A stretch of 64,000 nt of DNA from JACVRW01 sp963739095 (GTDB lineage: Bacteria > Actinomycetota > Thermoleophilia > Solirubrobacterales > Thermoleophilaceae). The translations under genes were made by a program, and so were the position numbers. The stretch is taken from contig CAVTZF010000018.1 of NCBI GenBank assembly GCA_963739095.1, positions 186,001 through 250,000 of the forward strand, written 5' to 3'. This document shows, piece by piece, positions 1 through 7,615 of the stretch. The notes under the pieces were generated by a model that was given only the letters and a program-made list of their open reading frames with translations, did not search any database and was not told the DNA's origin. Position 1 is the stretch's first letter; each line of letters starts with the position of its first letter.

Positions 1-250
1 CCGCCGCGGGCCCCATGGCCGCACGCACGTCGTCGACGACCACCTCGGGCACGCCGAGCCCGAGCGGTCGCTCGCAGACCAGCGCCGCAGCGCCGCGCGC
101 GACCGCGTCCGGGGCGAAGTCGTGGCCGTCCGAGCGGAACCCGGGCACGCAAAAAAAGAGCGCCCCCGGGGTGACGCTCTGGCTCGAGTAGGCGAGTCCC
201 GAGACCTCGATCTCGGGCGCCCCATTACCCATCAGGTCCCTCAGGGTCAT
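1..250 (-). CDS. murE: MurE, UDP-N-acetylmuramyl peptide ligase (partial, N-terminus only)
   Basis: The reverse complement from the ATG at 250-248 reads without stop to the left edge, giving 83 residues. They match the N-terminal Mur-ligase domain: MTLRDLM start, then GLAYSSQSVTPGALFFCVPG, a DGHDFAPDA segment and GAAALVCER. MurE adds the third amino acid to the UDP-MurNAc-dipeptide in the cytoplasm. The ATP-binding centre lies outside the window, so the amino-acid specificity cannot be judged. In the standard division cluster murE follows ftsI; here it is on the same strand as ftsI but separated from it by two opposite-strand genes, so it needs its own promoter in the 66 bases 251-316. Seen: sequence pattern and position. 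Known: family signature. Confidence 0.9.
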   Translation of the reverse strand, partial: MTLRDLMGNGAPEIEVSGLAYSSQSVTPGALFFCVPGFRSDGHDFAPDAVARGAAALVCERPLGLGVPEVVVDDVRAAMGPAA

Positions 251-316
251 GGTGCGGTCGCAGGATATCGAGGGGTCTGGACTCACTTTTTGGCGGAAGC
301 GGCCGATACAGACCCC

Positions 317-1273
317 GTGAGCGGCAACGTGCTCAGCGCGCTCGCACGACTGGCAGAGCGCCGATTCCAAAGTTTCTCCGAGGCCGCCGACGGCGTGCTC
401 GACCTGCTCGAGGGCGAACTGCCGTCCGGCTCGCTGCTGCTCGGCCAGGTCGATTCCGAGGAGGGGGAGCTGCGCCTGATCGACGTGCGAGGCGAGGCCG
501 GCGAGACGATCCACGCCGGCTCCACGCTGCCGCTCGCCCAGCACACGAACGGCGACGGCGGCGGCCTGCTCGACCCGGTCACGCTGCAGGAGCTCTCGAT
601 CCGCTCCTACCTCGCGATGCCGCTCCAGACCCATGGCGGCGGTGCGATCACGCTCTGCGCCCTCTCCCCCGGCACCGACCTCTTCACGCGCTCGCACCTC
701 GAGCTGCTCGCCGTAGCGGGCCGCCTGCTCGCCTATGAGTGGGAGAGCGTCAAGTGGCGCGCCGACCTGCGGCGCCTGAACGAGCGGCTGCGTGACCCCG
801 AGCGCACCGACGCGCTGACCGGCCTGCTCAACCGCACCGCCTTCATCGAGGCGCTCGAGCACGAATGGCGGCTCGCCGAGCGCGGCTCGACCGAGTCCTA
901 CCTGCTCGCCTGCCGGCTCGCGAACCTGTCCGACGTCACGGACCGCCACGGCGCCGGCGTCGGCGAGCTGCTGCTGCGCGACTCGGCCGACGTGATGGAG
1001 GAGGCGATCCGCCGCACCGACCACGCAGGCCGGCTCGGCGACGACGTCTTCGGCGCCCTGCTGGTGGGCTGCAAGGGCCCCGAGGGCGCCGACGCGTTCT
1101 TCGAGCGCTTCAAGCACGCGCTCGCGCGCGTCACGAGCGAGCGCCCCGCGACGCTCGAGATCGCATACGCGGTGCTGGCGCTCGGCCGCGCCGAGTCCCC
1201 CGAGGATGCGCTTCGAGAAATAGAGAAGGCGGCCAAGAAGGCGAAGGTCGCGCTTGCCGGAGGTACAGCATGA
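317..1273 (+). CDS. GAF-like plus degenerate GGDEF domain protein
   Basis: The 318-residue product has an N-terminal GAF-like sensory region (about residues 10-150) and a C-terminal diguanylate-cyclase fold beginning at TDALTGLLNR. The signature that should read RLGGDEF reads RLGDDVF, so the second Gly and the Glu of the active site are replaced. I infer a catalytically dead or regulatory GGDEF domain. I chose the GTG at 317 (reading VSGNVLSALARL) because the frame upstream overlaps murE and reads as non-protein-like sequence. It is divergent from murE and its stop overlaps the next gene as ATGA (1270-1273), so the two are probably co-translated. A canonical cyclase cannot be excluded from sequence alone, but the motif argues against it. 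Confidence 0.75.
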   Translation: MSGNVLSALARLAERRFQSFSEAADGVLDLLEGELPSGSLLLGQVDSEEGELRLIDVRGEAGETIHAGSTLPLAQHTNGDGGGLLDPVTLQELSIRSYLAMPLQTHGGGAITLCALSPGTDLFTRSHLELLAVAGRLLAYEWESVKWRADLRRLNERLRDPERTDALTGLLNRTAFIEALEHEWRLAERGSTESYLLACRLANLSDVTDRHGAGVGELLLRDSADVMEEAIRRTDHAGRLGDDVFGALLVGCKGPEGADAFFERFKHALARVTSERPATLEIAYAVLALGRAESPEDALREIEKAAKKAKVALAGGTA

Positions 1274-2622
1274 GCACTAAGGAAGCCAAGACCGCCGCCC
1301 CGCCCAAGGGCGTGATCCCGCCCTCGGCGCCGGGCGGGCGCTCCGGGTTCCTCAGCGACGTGATCGTCGACCTCGGCTTCGCCGAGCGCGAGGCCGTCGA
1401 GCAGGCGGTGCGCGCCGCCCGCAGCCCGGGCACGACCGTGGCGCGAGTGCTCGTCGAGTCCGGGGCGATCACCGAGGAGCAGCTGGCGCACGCGACCGCC
1501 GAGCGCTACGGGATCGCCTACATCGATCTCGGCAGCTTCGCCGTAGAGGCGAGCGCCGCCAACCTGATCAAGCCGTCGGCCGCCAAGCGCTACCAGGCCG
1601 TGCCGGTCGGCTTCGTGGGCGGCGGACTGCTGGTCGCGATGGCCGATCCGGCTGACGCGCTCGGCGTCAACGACATCGCAGTGATGACGAAGATGGACGT
1701 GAAGCCCGCGGTCGCCTCCCGCCCAGCGCTCGACGCGCTGCTCGAGGCCCTGCCCCTCACCGAGGACTTCGACGACGGAGACGCGGGCTCCCAGGTCGCG
1801 GCGGAGGATCCCGCGCGCGACTACTCGGCTGCCGAGGAGCCCGCGGCCTCCGCCTCGTCGGCGGTCTTCTGGCAGGCGGACGGCGCCGGCGGCAACGGGG
1901 TGCAGGAGAGCCTGCCCGAGGACGCCGAGCCAGAGCAGCCGGCGGTCGAGGCAGAGAACAGCGAGGAGACCTCGCGGCTGCGCGCCGAGCTCGACCAGGC
2001 CAACGCCCGGGCTCGCGACGCCGAGCGCGCCGCCGAGGAGGCGGGGGCGCTCCAGGAGGAGCTGGCCTCGGTCAAGAAGGAGCTCAAGCGGGCGCGCGCC
2101 GACGTCGACGTGCGCACCGAGGAGATGGACTCGCTGCGCGAACGGCTCACGAGCGCTGAGACAGAGCTCGTGCGGGCGCGCGCCGACGGCGAGGAGGCCG
2201 ATGCGCTGCGCGAGCGGCTCGAGGGGCTCGAGGCCGAGCTCACCGAGGCGCGCTCTGCGGCCGAGGGCGCCGGGGCGCAGAGGGACGAGGCGCGTGGGGC
2301 CGTCGAGGAGGCCGAGCGCCGTATCGAGGAGCTCGAGGACGCCGACCGGCGCGCCGAGCAGGCGCGCCAGGCACTGGCCGAGATGCGCGAGGAGACGGAG
2401 CGCCAGCGCGAGCAGCAGCTGATCGAGGAGCGCGAGCTGCGCGCCCAGCTCGAGGAGGCCGCCGCACGCCGCGGCGAGCTCGAGGAGCGGCTCGCCGAGG
2501 TCGAGAGCTCCGCCTTCGCGGCCGAGCGCGCCTTCGAGGAGCTGCGCGGGGCGCAGCAGCGGATGCGCGCCGCGCTGCGAGCGCTCGCCGAGGACGGCGA
2601 CTCAGAGCCCGACGAGGGCTAG
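1270..2622 (+). CDS. MshEN (GspE N-terminal-like) domain protein with long coiled coil
   Basis: The product has 450 residues. Residues about 24-165 match the MshEN/GspE N-terminal fold, with two repeats of the type GxxLxxxGxixxxqL (SGFLSDVIVDLGFAE and TVARVLVESGAITEEQL). The type II secretion ATPase domain that normally follows is absent. Instead there is an acidic linker (about 165-235) and a long Glu/Arg/Ala-rich coiled coil (about 236-440). MshEN domains are known c-di-GMP receptors in some secretion ATPases; that role here is inference, helped by the coupled GGDEF gene. Start ATG 1270 overlaps the upstream TGA. Its stop abuts the ftsI stop with no spacer, so transcription converges directly on ftsI. 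Confidence 0.7.
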   Translation: MSTKEAKTAAPPKGVIPPSAPGGRSGFLSDVIVDLGFAEREAVEQAVRAARSPGTTVARVLVESGAITEEQLAHATAERYGIAYIDLGSFAVEASAANLIKPSAAKRYQAVPVGFVGGGLLVAMADPADALGVNDIAVMTKMDVKPAVASRPALDALLEALPLTEDFDDGDAGSQVAAEDPARDYSAAEEPAASASSAVFWQADGAGGNGVQESLPEDAEPEQPAVEAENSEETSRLRAELDQANARARDAERAAEEAGALQEELASVKKELKRARADVDVRTEEMDSLRERLTSAETELVRARADGEEADALRERLEGLEAELTEARSAAEGAGAQRDEARGAVEEAERRIEELEDADRRAEQARQALAEMREETERQREQQLIEERELRAQLEEAAARRGELEERLAEVESSAFAAERAFEELRGAQQRMRAALRALAEDGDSEPDEG

Positions 2623-4326
2623 CTACCGCGGCGGGATCTTCAGGTACGGCAGGGCGAACTCCATGATTCGCTCGAACGCCGGCGCCGCCACCGTTCCACC
2701 GTAGATGTCGCCCCGCGGCGTGTCGACCATGACCGCCACCAGCAGGCGCGGGTCCTTCGCCGGCGCGAAGCCGATGAACGAGGCGATGAAGTCGGTCTTC
2801 GAATAGCCGCCCTTGATCGCCTTCTCGGCCGTGCCGGTCTTGCCGGCGAGCGTGTAGCCGTCCACGGACGCCTCCTCGGCCGTCCCGCCCGCCGCCAGCA
2901 CGCCCTCGAGCATCGTCGCCACCTCGCCCGCCGTGCGCCGCGACAGGACGCGCTTCGGCGGCGGCCGGTTGCCCTCGATGATGTAGGGGCGGCGCATGAC
3001 GCCGTGGTTGGCGATCGCCGTGTAGGCGGAGGCCATCTGCATCGGCGTGACCGCGATGCCCTGGCCGATCGGCATGTTCCCCATCGACGAGCCCGAGTAG
3101 TTCTCCGGGCGCAGCACGATGCCGCCCTCCTCGCCGGGCAGGTCGACGCCGGTCGGCCTGCCGAAGCCGAAGCGGCGCACCCAGCGGTCGAAGTGCGTCG
3201 GGCCGAGCTTGAGCCCGATCATCACCGAGCCCACGTTCGACGAGCGGGCGAGGATGTCGGCGACGCTGAAGGTCCCGCCGCCGCCGTCATGCGACTCGCC
3301 GACGGTGCGGTCGGCGACCTGGATCAGGGGCGGCACGGACATGGTGGTCGAGGGCGTGACGAGCCCCTCCTCGATCGCGCCCGAGATCGTGAACGCCTTG
3401 AAGGTCGAGCCGGGCTCGTAGTTGGCCTGGATCGCGCGGTTGCGGCGCGCGTACTCGGGCGCCCCGTCGGGGTTGTTGGCGTCCACGCGCGGCCAATTGG
3501 CGAGTGCGAGGATCTCGCCGCTGCGTGGGTCCATGACCACCGCCGTGGCGCCCTGCGGCGTGTAGGTCTGGCCGACCTCGGCGAGCACCGCCTCGGTGCG
3601 CTCCTGGATGCGCGCGTCGAGCGTCAGCTTCAGGTCCTCACCCGGCTCGGAGCGCTCGACCTCGACCATGCTGATCGGCTCGCCGAGCGCGTCCTTGACG
3701 AGCTGGCGCTTGCCGTCCTTGCCGTGGAGGAGCTCGTCCTGCGAGTACTCGAGCCCGGCGAGGCCGGTGTTCTCCGTGCCGACCATGCCGAGCACCTGGG
3801 AGGCGAGGTGGCCCTGCGGGTAGGTTCGCTTCGGCTCGACGACGGTCCCGATCCCCTCGAGGCCGAGCTCCTCGATCTGGTGGCCGAGCGTGGCGTCCAT
3901 CTTGCGCCGCAGGTAGACGAAGGTCGATTTCTTGTCCGAGAGCTTCTCGAGCAGCTCGCTCTCGGTACGGCCGATCAGCGGCGCGATGCGGGCCGCCACC
4001 TTGGCGGGGTCGTCGATCAGGATCGGGTGCGCGAACACGGTGACCGAGTCCTCGGAGACCGCCAGCTCGATCCCGTTGCGGTCGGTGATCGTGCCGCGGC
4101 GCGCGTTCACGGTGAGGTCCTCGATCTGCTGCGAGACGGCACGGTCAGCGAGGTCGCCCGAGCGGACGGTGCCGAGCCAGGTCGCGCGCAGCGCGGCCAG
4201 GCCGAGCAGGATCAGGAAGAGCGCGAACAGGAGCCCGACGCGGCGGTCGATGAGCCGGGCGGGACTGGGCGTGCGGCCCCGCCCCGGCGGGCGCCGGGTG
4301 GGCGGGCGGCTGCGGGTGGCGGGCAT
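2623..4326 (-). CDS. ftsI: FtsI / class B penicillin-binding protein (septal transpeptidase)
   Basis: The 567-residue product cross-links septal peptidoglycan outside the membrane. It has a basic proline-rich cytoplasmic tail (1-27), one membrane segment (about 30-48), a PBP dimerisation region, and a transpeptidase domain with all three active-site motifs: S307-T-F-K310, SSN 362-364 and KTGT 496-499. The order and spacing are normal for class B PBPs. It lies 39 bases downstream of the ftsL-like gene on the same strand, the standard ftsL-ftsI arrangement, and is likely co-transcribed from the mraZ promoter. What is unusual is downstream: instead of murE, an opposite-strand gene ends at the very next base. 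Confidence 0.95.
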   Translation of the reverse strand: MPATRSRPPTRRPPGRGRTPSPARLIDRRVGLLFALFLILLGLAALRATWLGTVRSGDLADRAVSQQIEDLTVNARRGTITDRNGIELAVSEDSVTVFAHPILIDDPAKVAARIAPLIGRTESELLEKLSDKKSTFVYLRRKMDATLGHQIEELGLEGIGTVVEPKRTYPQGHLASQVLGMVGTENTGLAGLEYSQDELLHGKDGKRQLVKDALGEPISMVEVERSEPGEDLKLTLDARIQERTEAVLAEVGQTYTPQGATAVVMDPRSGEILALANWPRVDANNPDGAPEYARRNRAIQANYEPGSTFKAFTISGAIEEGLVTPSTTMSVPPLIQVADRTVGESHDGGGGTFSVADILARSSNVGSVMIGLKLGPTHFDRWVRRFGFGRPTGVDLPGEEGGIVLRPENYSGSSMGNMPIGQGIAVTPMQMASAYTAIANHGVMRRPYIIEGNRPPPKRVLSRRTAGEVATMLEGVLAAGGTAEEASVDGYTLAGKTGTAEKAIKGGYSKTDFIASFIGFAPAKDPRLLVAVMVDTPRGDIYGGTVAAPAFERIMEFALPYLKIPPR

Positions 4327-4365
4327 CGCTCAGCGGCCCCCGGCGAAGCTCGCGGGGGTCGCCAT

Positions 4366-5208
4366 TCAGCCCACCGGTTGGGCGGCCGGGTCCGTCGTCG
4401 CGCCGGTGGCGTCTGGGGCGGTCCCGTCCGTGGGAGTGCCGGTGGTGGTGGCGTCAGGCGGCGCGCCCGTCTCCGCGCCACTCAGGTCGAGCGGCTCGCC
4501 CGTGGCCGGGTCGAGCGGGGCGCCGGTGACGGGGTCGTAAACGGGCTGCCCGGTTGCCGGGTCGACCGGGAAGCCGGTCACCGGATCGATGCCGGCCGCG
4601 CTCTGCGAGCTGCCGGTGTCGGTGTCGGTGTCCGTCTCGCCGGGCGGCGTGTAGGCCTCGGTCGGCACCGTGATCGTCTTGGCAGCCCGGCGCGCGTCCG
4701 CGGACGGCCGCGCCTTGAGGTAGCGCACCTCGCCCGGCGCCGGCAGCACCAGCCCGAGCTTGACCGCCTCCTCCTGGATGCGCTCGCTGTTCGCGAGCCG
4801 TGCCTGGTCGAGCAGCAGGCGTGCGTTCTCGCGCTTCAGCGCCGAGATCCGCTCCGAGTTGCGCGCGATGTCGCGGTTCATCTGGAGCAGGTCGACGTTG
4901 AAGAAGACGATGCCCGCGAGCAGGAGGAAGACGAGCGCGATCCAGCCCCGGCCTGACAGCAGGGCGTCGAGCAGCCGGCTCGTCCGCGCGCGGACGGCCC
5001 GGGCGAACGGCGCGTCGAGGACCCGCACCGGCAGCGGCGCCGGCCGAGCGGGGGCGCGCAGCGGCCGAGCCGTGCGCGAGGCAGCCGGCTCGGCCGGCTG
5101 CGGAGCGTTGGTTTTGAACCCAGAGCGCCTGCGCGGTGCCGCCGGCCGGCCGGTGCGGGGCTCCGGGTGGGCGCGCCGGAGTGCCGCCGCGGCGGCCCCG
5201 CGGCCCAT
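4366..5208 (-). CDS. FtsL/DivIC-like septum protein with extended C-terminal repeat tail
   Basis: The product has 280 residues. A long basic/Pro-rich cytoplasmic segment (1-85) leads to one membrane segment (about 89-106), then a short extracytoplasmic coiled coil (about 108-145, reading ARNSERISALKRENARLLL). This is the FtsL/DivIC plan, and the place between rsmH and ftsI is the usual ftsL place. FtsL normally stops soon after the coiled coil; here another ~120 residues follow, including a repeat at about 208-241 with the units DPVTG, DPATG, DPVTG, DPATG, then a Thr/Pro/Asp-rich end. Start ATG 5208 shares its A with the rsmH stop (TGATG). Codons around residues 34-46 coincide with a hairpin repeat element at 5072-5111. 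Confidence 0.75.
   Translation of the reverse strand: MGRGAAAAALRRAHPEPRTGRPAAPRRRSGFKTNAPQPAEPAASRTARPLRAPARPAPLPVRVLDAPFARAVRARTSRLLDALLSGRGWIALVFLLLAGIVFFNVDLLQMNRDIARNSERISALKRENARLLLDQARLANSERIQEEAVKLGLVLPAPGEVRYLKARPSADARRAAKTITVPTEAYTPPGETDTDTDTGSSQSAAGIDPVTGFPVDPATGQPVYDPVTGAPLDPATGEPLDLSGAETGAPPDATTTGTPTDGTAPDATGATTDPAAQPVG
5072..5111 (+). repeat. Palindromic repeat element, copy 1 (inside ftsL-like gene)
   Basis: Hairpin with 9-base arms GCAGCCGGC (5081-5089) and GCCGGCTGC (5093-5101) around a TCG loop. About 34 of 40 positions match copy 2 (28518-28557), and about 34 of 40 match copy 3 (30500-30539, opposite strand). Here it is translated on the minus strand as a QPAEPA-type segment in the cytoplasmic part of the FtsL-like protein. 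Confidence 0.6.
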
Positions 5209-6164
5209 CAGGCCCTGTCCTCCACGCCGAGCTTGCGTGCCGCGCGCAGACGGCCCGACTTGGCGCGCGGGTTGTCGGCCACCTCGCCGGCGGTCGGCGC
5301 GACGGCGCGGCCGGTGAGCAGCTCCGCCTCGGGCTCGCGCCCGCAGACGCAGACCGGGAAGTCGGGCGGGCAGATGCAGCCACGGGCGCGCTCGGCGAGG
5401 AACCGCTTGACGCGCCGGTCCTCGAGCGAGTGGAAGGAGATCGCAGCGAGGCGGCCGTCGTCGCGCAGCAGCCCCCAGGCGAGCGGCAGGGCGCGGTCGA
5501 GCGAGTCGAGCTCGGCGTTGACGGCGATCCGAACCGCCTGGAAGACGCGCTTGGCCGGGTGGCCGCCGCCGAAGCGCCGCCTCACGGCCGCCGGCAGCGC
5601 CGCCTCGATCGCGGCGACGAGCTCGCCGGTCGTCGTGATCGGAGCGGCCTCGCGGCGCTTCACGATCTCGCGGGCGATCCGGCGCGCGTTCGGGTCCTCG
5701 CCGTAGCGCCGGAACAGCTGCGCGAGCTGGCGCTCGTCCCAGCTGTTCACGATCTCGCGCGCATCCAGCTCCTGGCCGGGGTCCATGCGCATGTCGAGTG
5801 GCGCGTCGTATGAGTACGAGAACCCGCGCTCACGCGCATCGACCTGCATCGAGGAGATGCCGAGGTCGAGGTAGACGATGTCCGCACGCAGCTCCTCCTC
5901 GCTGAGCAGATCGAGCCCGTCGGCGTAGTCCATGCGCAGGAAGCGCGTCTCGCACGCGACCTCCCGCGCCAGCTCCTCGAAACGCTCCTCGGCGGCGGGG
6001 TCGCGATCGATGCAGACGAGCGTGCCGGTCGTCCCGATGCGCTCGGCGACGAGCCGCGCGTGGCCGCCCGCCCCGAAGGTGCAATCGACCGCGATCTCGC
6101 CCGGCGCCGGGTGCGTCAGGTCGATCAGCTCGCCGGCGAGCACGGGTACGTGCGTGCGCTTCAT
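5208..6164 (-). CDS. rsmH: RsmH, 16S rRNA (cytosine-1402 N4)-methyltransferase
   Basis: SAM-dependent enzyme that N4-methylates C1402 of 16S rRNA. Family landmarks are all present: HVPVLAGEL at the start, the SAM loop DCTFGAGGHA, DRDP, DLGISSMQVD, RGFSY, PLDMRMD, the GGHPAKRVFQAVRIAVN block, and FHSLEDRRVKRF near the end, followed by a CICPPDFPVCVCG cysteine cluster typical of the C-terminus. I prefer the ATG at 6164 (MKRTHVPVL, 318 residues), one base after the mraZ stop. An in-frame ATG at 6182 would add six residues and overlap mraZ. It is second in the division operon, and its stop overlaps the ftsL-like start by one base. Confidence 0.95.
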   Translation of the reverse strand: MKRTHVPVLAGELIDLTHPAPGEIAVDCTFGAGGHARLVAERIGTTGTLVCIDRDPAAEERFEELAREVACETRFLRMDYADGLDLLSEEELRADIVYLDLGISSMQVDARERGFSYSYDAPLDMRMDPGQELDAREIVNSWDERQLAQLFRRYGEDPNARRIAREIVKRREAAPITTTGELVAAIEAALPAAVRRRFGGGHPAKRVFQAVRIAVNAELDSLDRALPLAWGLLRDDGRLAAISFHSLEDRRVKRFLAERARGCICPPDFPVCVCGREPEAELLTGRAVAPTAGEVADNPRAKSGRLRAARKLGVEDRA

Positions 6165-6165
6165 G

Positions 6166-6600
6166 TCAAGAAGGATTGCCAAGACGCTCCGTCACCTCCC
6201 CGATCTCCGCATCGAGGGCGTGCTGCTCCTCCTGCCAGCGCTTGCGCCCCCAGACCTCGAGGTGGTCCCCCACGCCGACCACGACGACCTCCTTCTCGAT
6301 GCCCGCGTGCGCGAGCAGCGGCGGCGGCAGGGTCACGCGGCCACTCGCATCGAGGTCGATCTCGAACGAGTTGCCCTGATAGAAGCGCGACAGCTTGCGG
6401 TACTCGGAGCCCATCGGGTTGAGGCCGCCGAGCGCGCGCTCGATGATCGACTCGTGCGTCTCGGGCGTCCACACCGCGACGCAGGTCTCCGGGTCCTTGG
6501 AGAGCACCGCCCCGCCCGAGAACGCCGTGCGGAACCGGGCGGGAATGGCCAGCCGGTTCTTTGCATCCAGCGAGTGCTCGAAGTGGCCGCGAAACGCCAA
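6166..6600 (-). CDS. mraZ: MraZ, division-cluster transcriptional regulator
   Basis: The 144-residue product consists of two SpoVT/AbrB-like halves, the second containing SGRVTLPPPLLAHAGI. The start MAFRGHFEHSLDAKNRLAIPARFR is the classical MraZ N-terminus. The initiation codon is TTG (6600-6598) with GGGGA about 8 bases upstream; the nearby ATG at 6607 is out of frame. MraZ binds repeats in its own promoter and controls the division cluster in other bacteria; matching repeats are seen at 6681-6720. It is the first gene of the minus-strand rsmH-ftsL-ftsI series. Confidence 0.95.
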   Translation of the reverse strand: MAFRGHFEHSLDAKNRLAIPARFRTAFSGGAVLSKDPETCVAVWTPETHESIIERALGGLNPMGSEYRKLSRFYQGNSFEIDLDASGRVTLPPPLLAHAGIEKEVVVVGVGDHLEVWGRKRWQEEQHALDAEIGEVTERLGNPS

Positions 6601-6625
6601 GGGTCATGTCCCCGCGAAGAAGTTG

Positions 6626-6666
6626 GACCGGAGTGGCGGAGTGGGAGGAGCCCCGCCACTCCGGTC
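6626..6666 (-). promoter_or_regulatory. Stem-loop in the mraZ leader
   Basis: Perfect 14-base inverted repeat (6626-6639 with 6653-6666) around a 13-base loop, lying between the MraZ boxes and the mraZ TTG start. No T-run follows on either strand, so it does not look like a simple terminator. A leader structure affecting mraZ translation or RNA stability is inference. Confidence 0.5.
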
Positions 6667-6680
6667 GTTTGGTGCTGCCA

Positions 6681-6720
6681 CGGTACCCCACTCTCTCCCA
6701 CCGCGCAACACCCTTCCCCA
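6681..6720 (-). promoter_or_regulatory. MraZ-binding repeats (MRR) upstream of mraZ
   Basis: On the minus strand from 6720, four 10-base units read TGGGGAAGGG, TGTTGCGCGG, TGGGAGAGAG and TGGGGTACCG, i.e. TGGGN every 10 bases with the second unit degenerate. A weaker TGGCA continues at 6680. MraZ sites in other bacteria are TGGGN boxes with a 10-base period, so this is a good candidate for autoregulation. The rest of the 6601-6992 gap holds the leader hairpin and upstream DNA of the gene at 6993, with nothing else recognised. Confidence 0.7.
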
Positions 6721-6992
6721 CTTTTCCGTCCGACCCAGCTGCCTTCTCGCGGACCCGCGTGGCGGATTTGGCTTCACAAAGCCGATTTCACGGGCACTGA
6801 GGGGTGGGACGCCGACCCGCCCTGAGCCCGTCGCCGGGCGATTTCGGAGCGATCTGGGTGCAATCGTGCGTTCGGCGCACGCCGCTGGGCGCTCGCTTGC
6901 AGATCTCCGCGCGTACCGCAACCAGTGGCCTGTCGCCCTGTTGGGGCCGGTACGGCAGTACTCGAATCCAACGGACGGGAGGACCGATCCAG

Positions 6993-7559
6993 ATGAAGCG
7001 CTTCATGCGCATGCCCTCACCCGCGATGGTGGTGGCCTGCCTTGCACTGTTCGTCGCCCTCAGCGGCGTCTCGTACGCGGTCGCGACGATCGGCTCGGAC
7101 GACATCATCAACGGCTCGATCCGCAACCGCGACTTCAAGGACGGCACGCTGCGCGGCAACGAGGCCAAGCCGGACGGCTTCGGCCCCAACGCAATCAAGG
7201 AGCAGTCGCTCGACTCCTCGAAGTTCAACGCGGCGAAGATCGGCAAGGTCACCGCGGCCGCGCTCGCGGACGGCATCACTCGCCACGGCGTGGTCTCCAG
7301 CGCCGGCGCTGCGGTGCGTGGACGCGGCATCACCTCCGCCGCCAAGACCGGCGACGGCCAGTACCTGGTGATCTTCGACGCCGACGTGCGCAACTGCACC
7401 TACTTCGCGACGCTCGGTGACGAGTCCGCCTCAGCGCCGGGCACCGGCCAGATCTCGGTCACGTCGGCCGCGGCCAACGTGAACGGCGTGCGCGTCGTGA
7501 CCCGGGGCAGCGACGGCAACCCGGCGGACCGCTCATTCCACCTGATGGTTTCCTGCTGA
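6993..7559 (+). CDS. Exported protein of the 'ALFVALSGVSYA' family, function unknown
   Basis: The 188-residue product starts at ATG 6993 with a strong GGGAGGA ribosome site about 9 bases upstream. An N-terminal signal-like hydrophobic stretch (MVVACLALFVALSGVSYAV) is followed by SDDIINGSIRNRDFKDGTLRGNEAK. The latter resembles the segment after the signal in the collagen-like protein at 59590-60153 (GSNIKDGTVTGKDVKSRSLG). The C-terminal half has two cysteines and looks like a small secreted beta domain. Such proteins recur in Solirubrobacterales genomes to my knowledge, without known function. It is divergent from mraZ and convergent with tadC. Function not assigned. Confidence 0.8.
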   Translation: MKRFMRMPSPAMVVACLALFVALSGVSYAVATIGSDDIINGSIRNRDFKDGTLRGNEAKPDGFGPNAIKEQSLDSSKFNAAKIGKVTAAALADGITRHGVVSSAGAAVRGRGITSAAKTGDGQYLVIFDADVRNCTYFATLGDESASAPGTGQISVTSAAANVNGVRVVTRGSDGNPADRSFHLMVSC

Positions 7560-7615
7560 CGGGCGGGGTGCGCTGACGATCGCGGGCGTCGCCACCGAGG
7601 GCGGCGCCCCCGTCG

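Noticed and set aside
3004..4956. A 650-codon plus-strand frame opposite ftsI and the ftsL-like gene
   Set aside because: Antisense shadow; ftsI on the other strand has intact active-site motifs.
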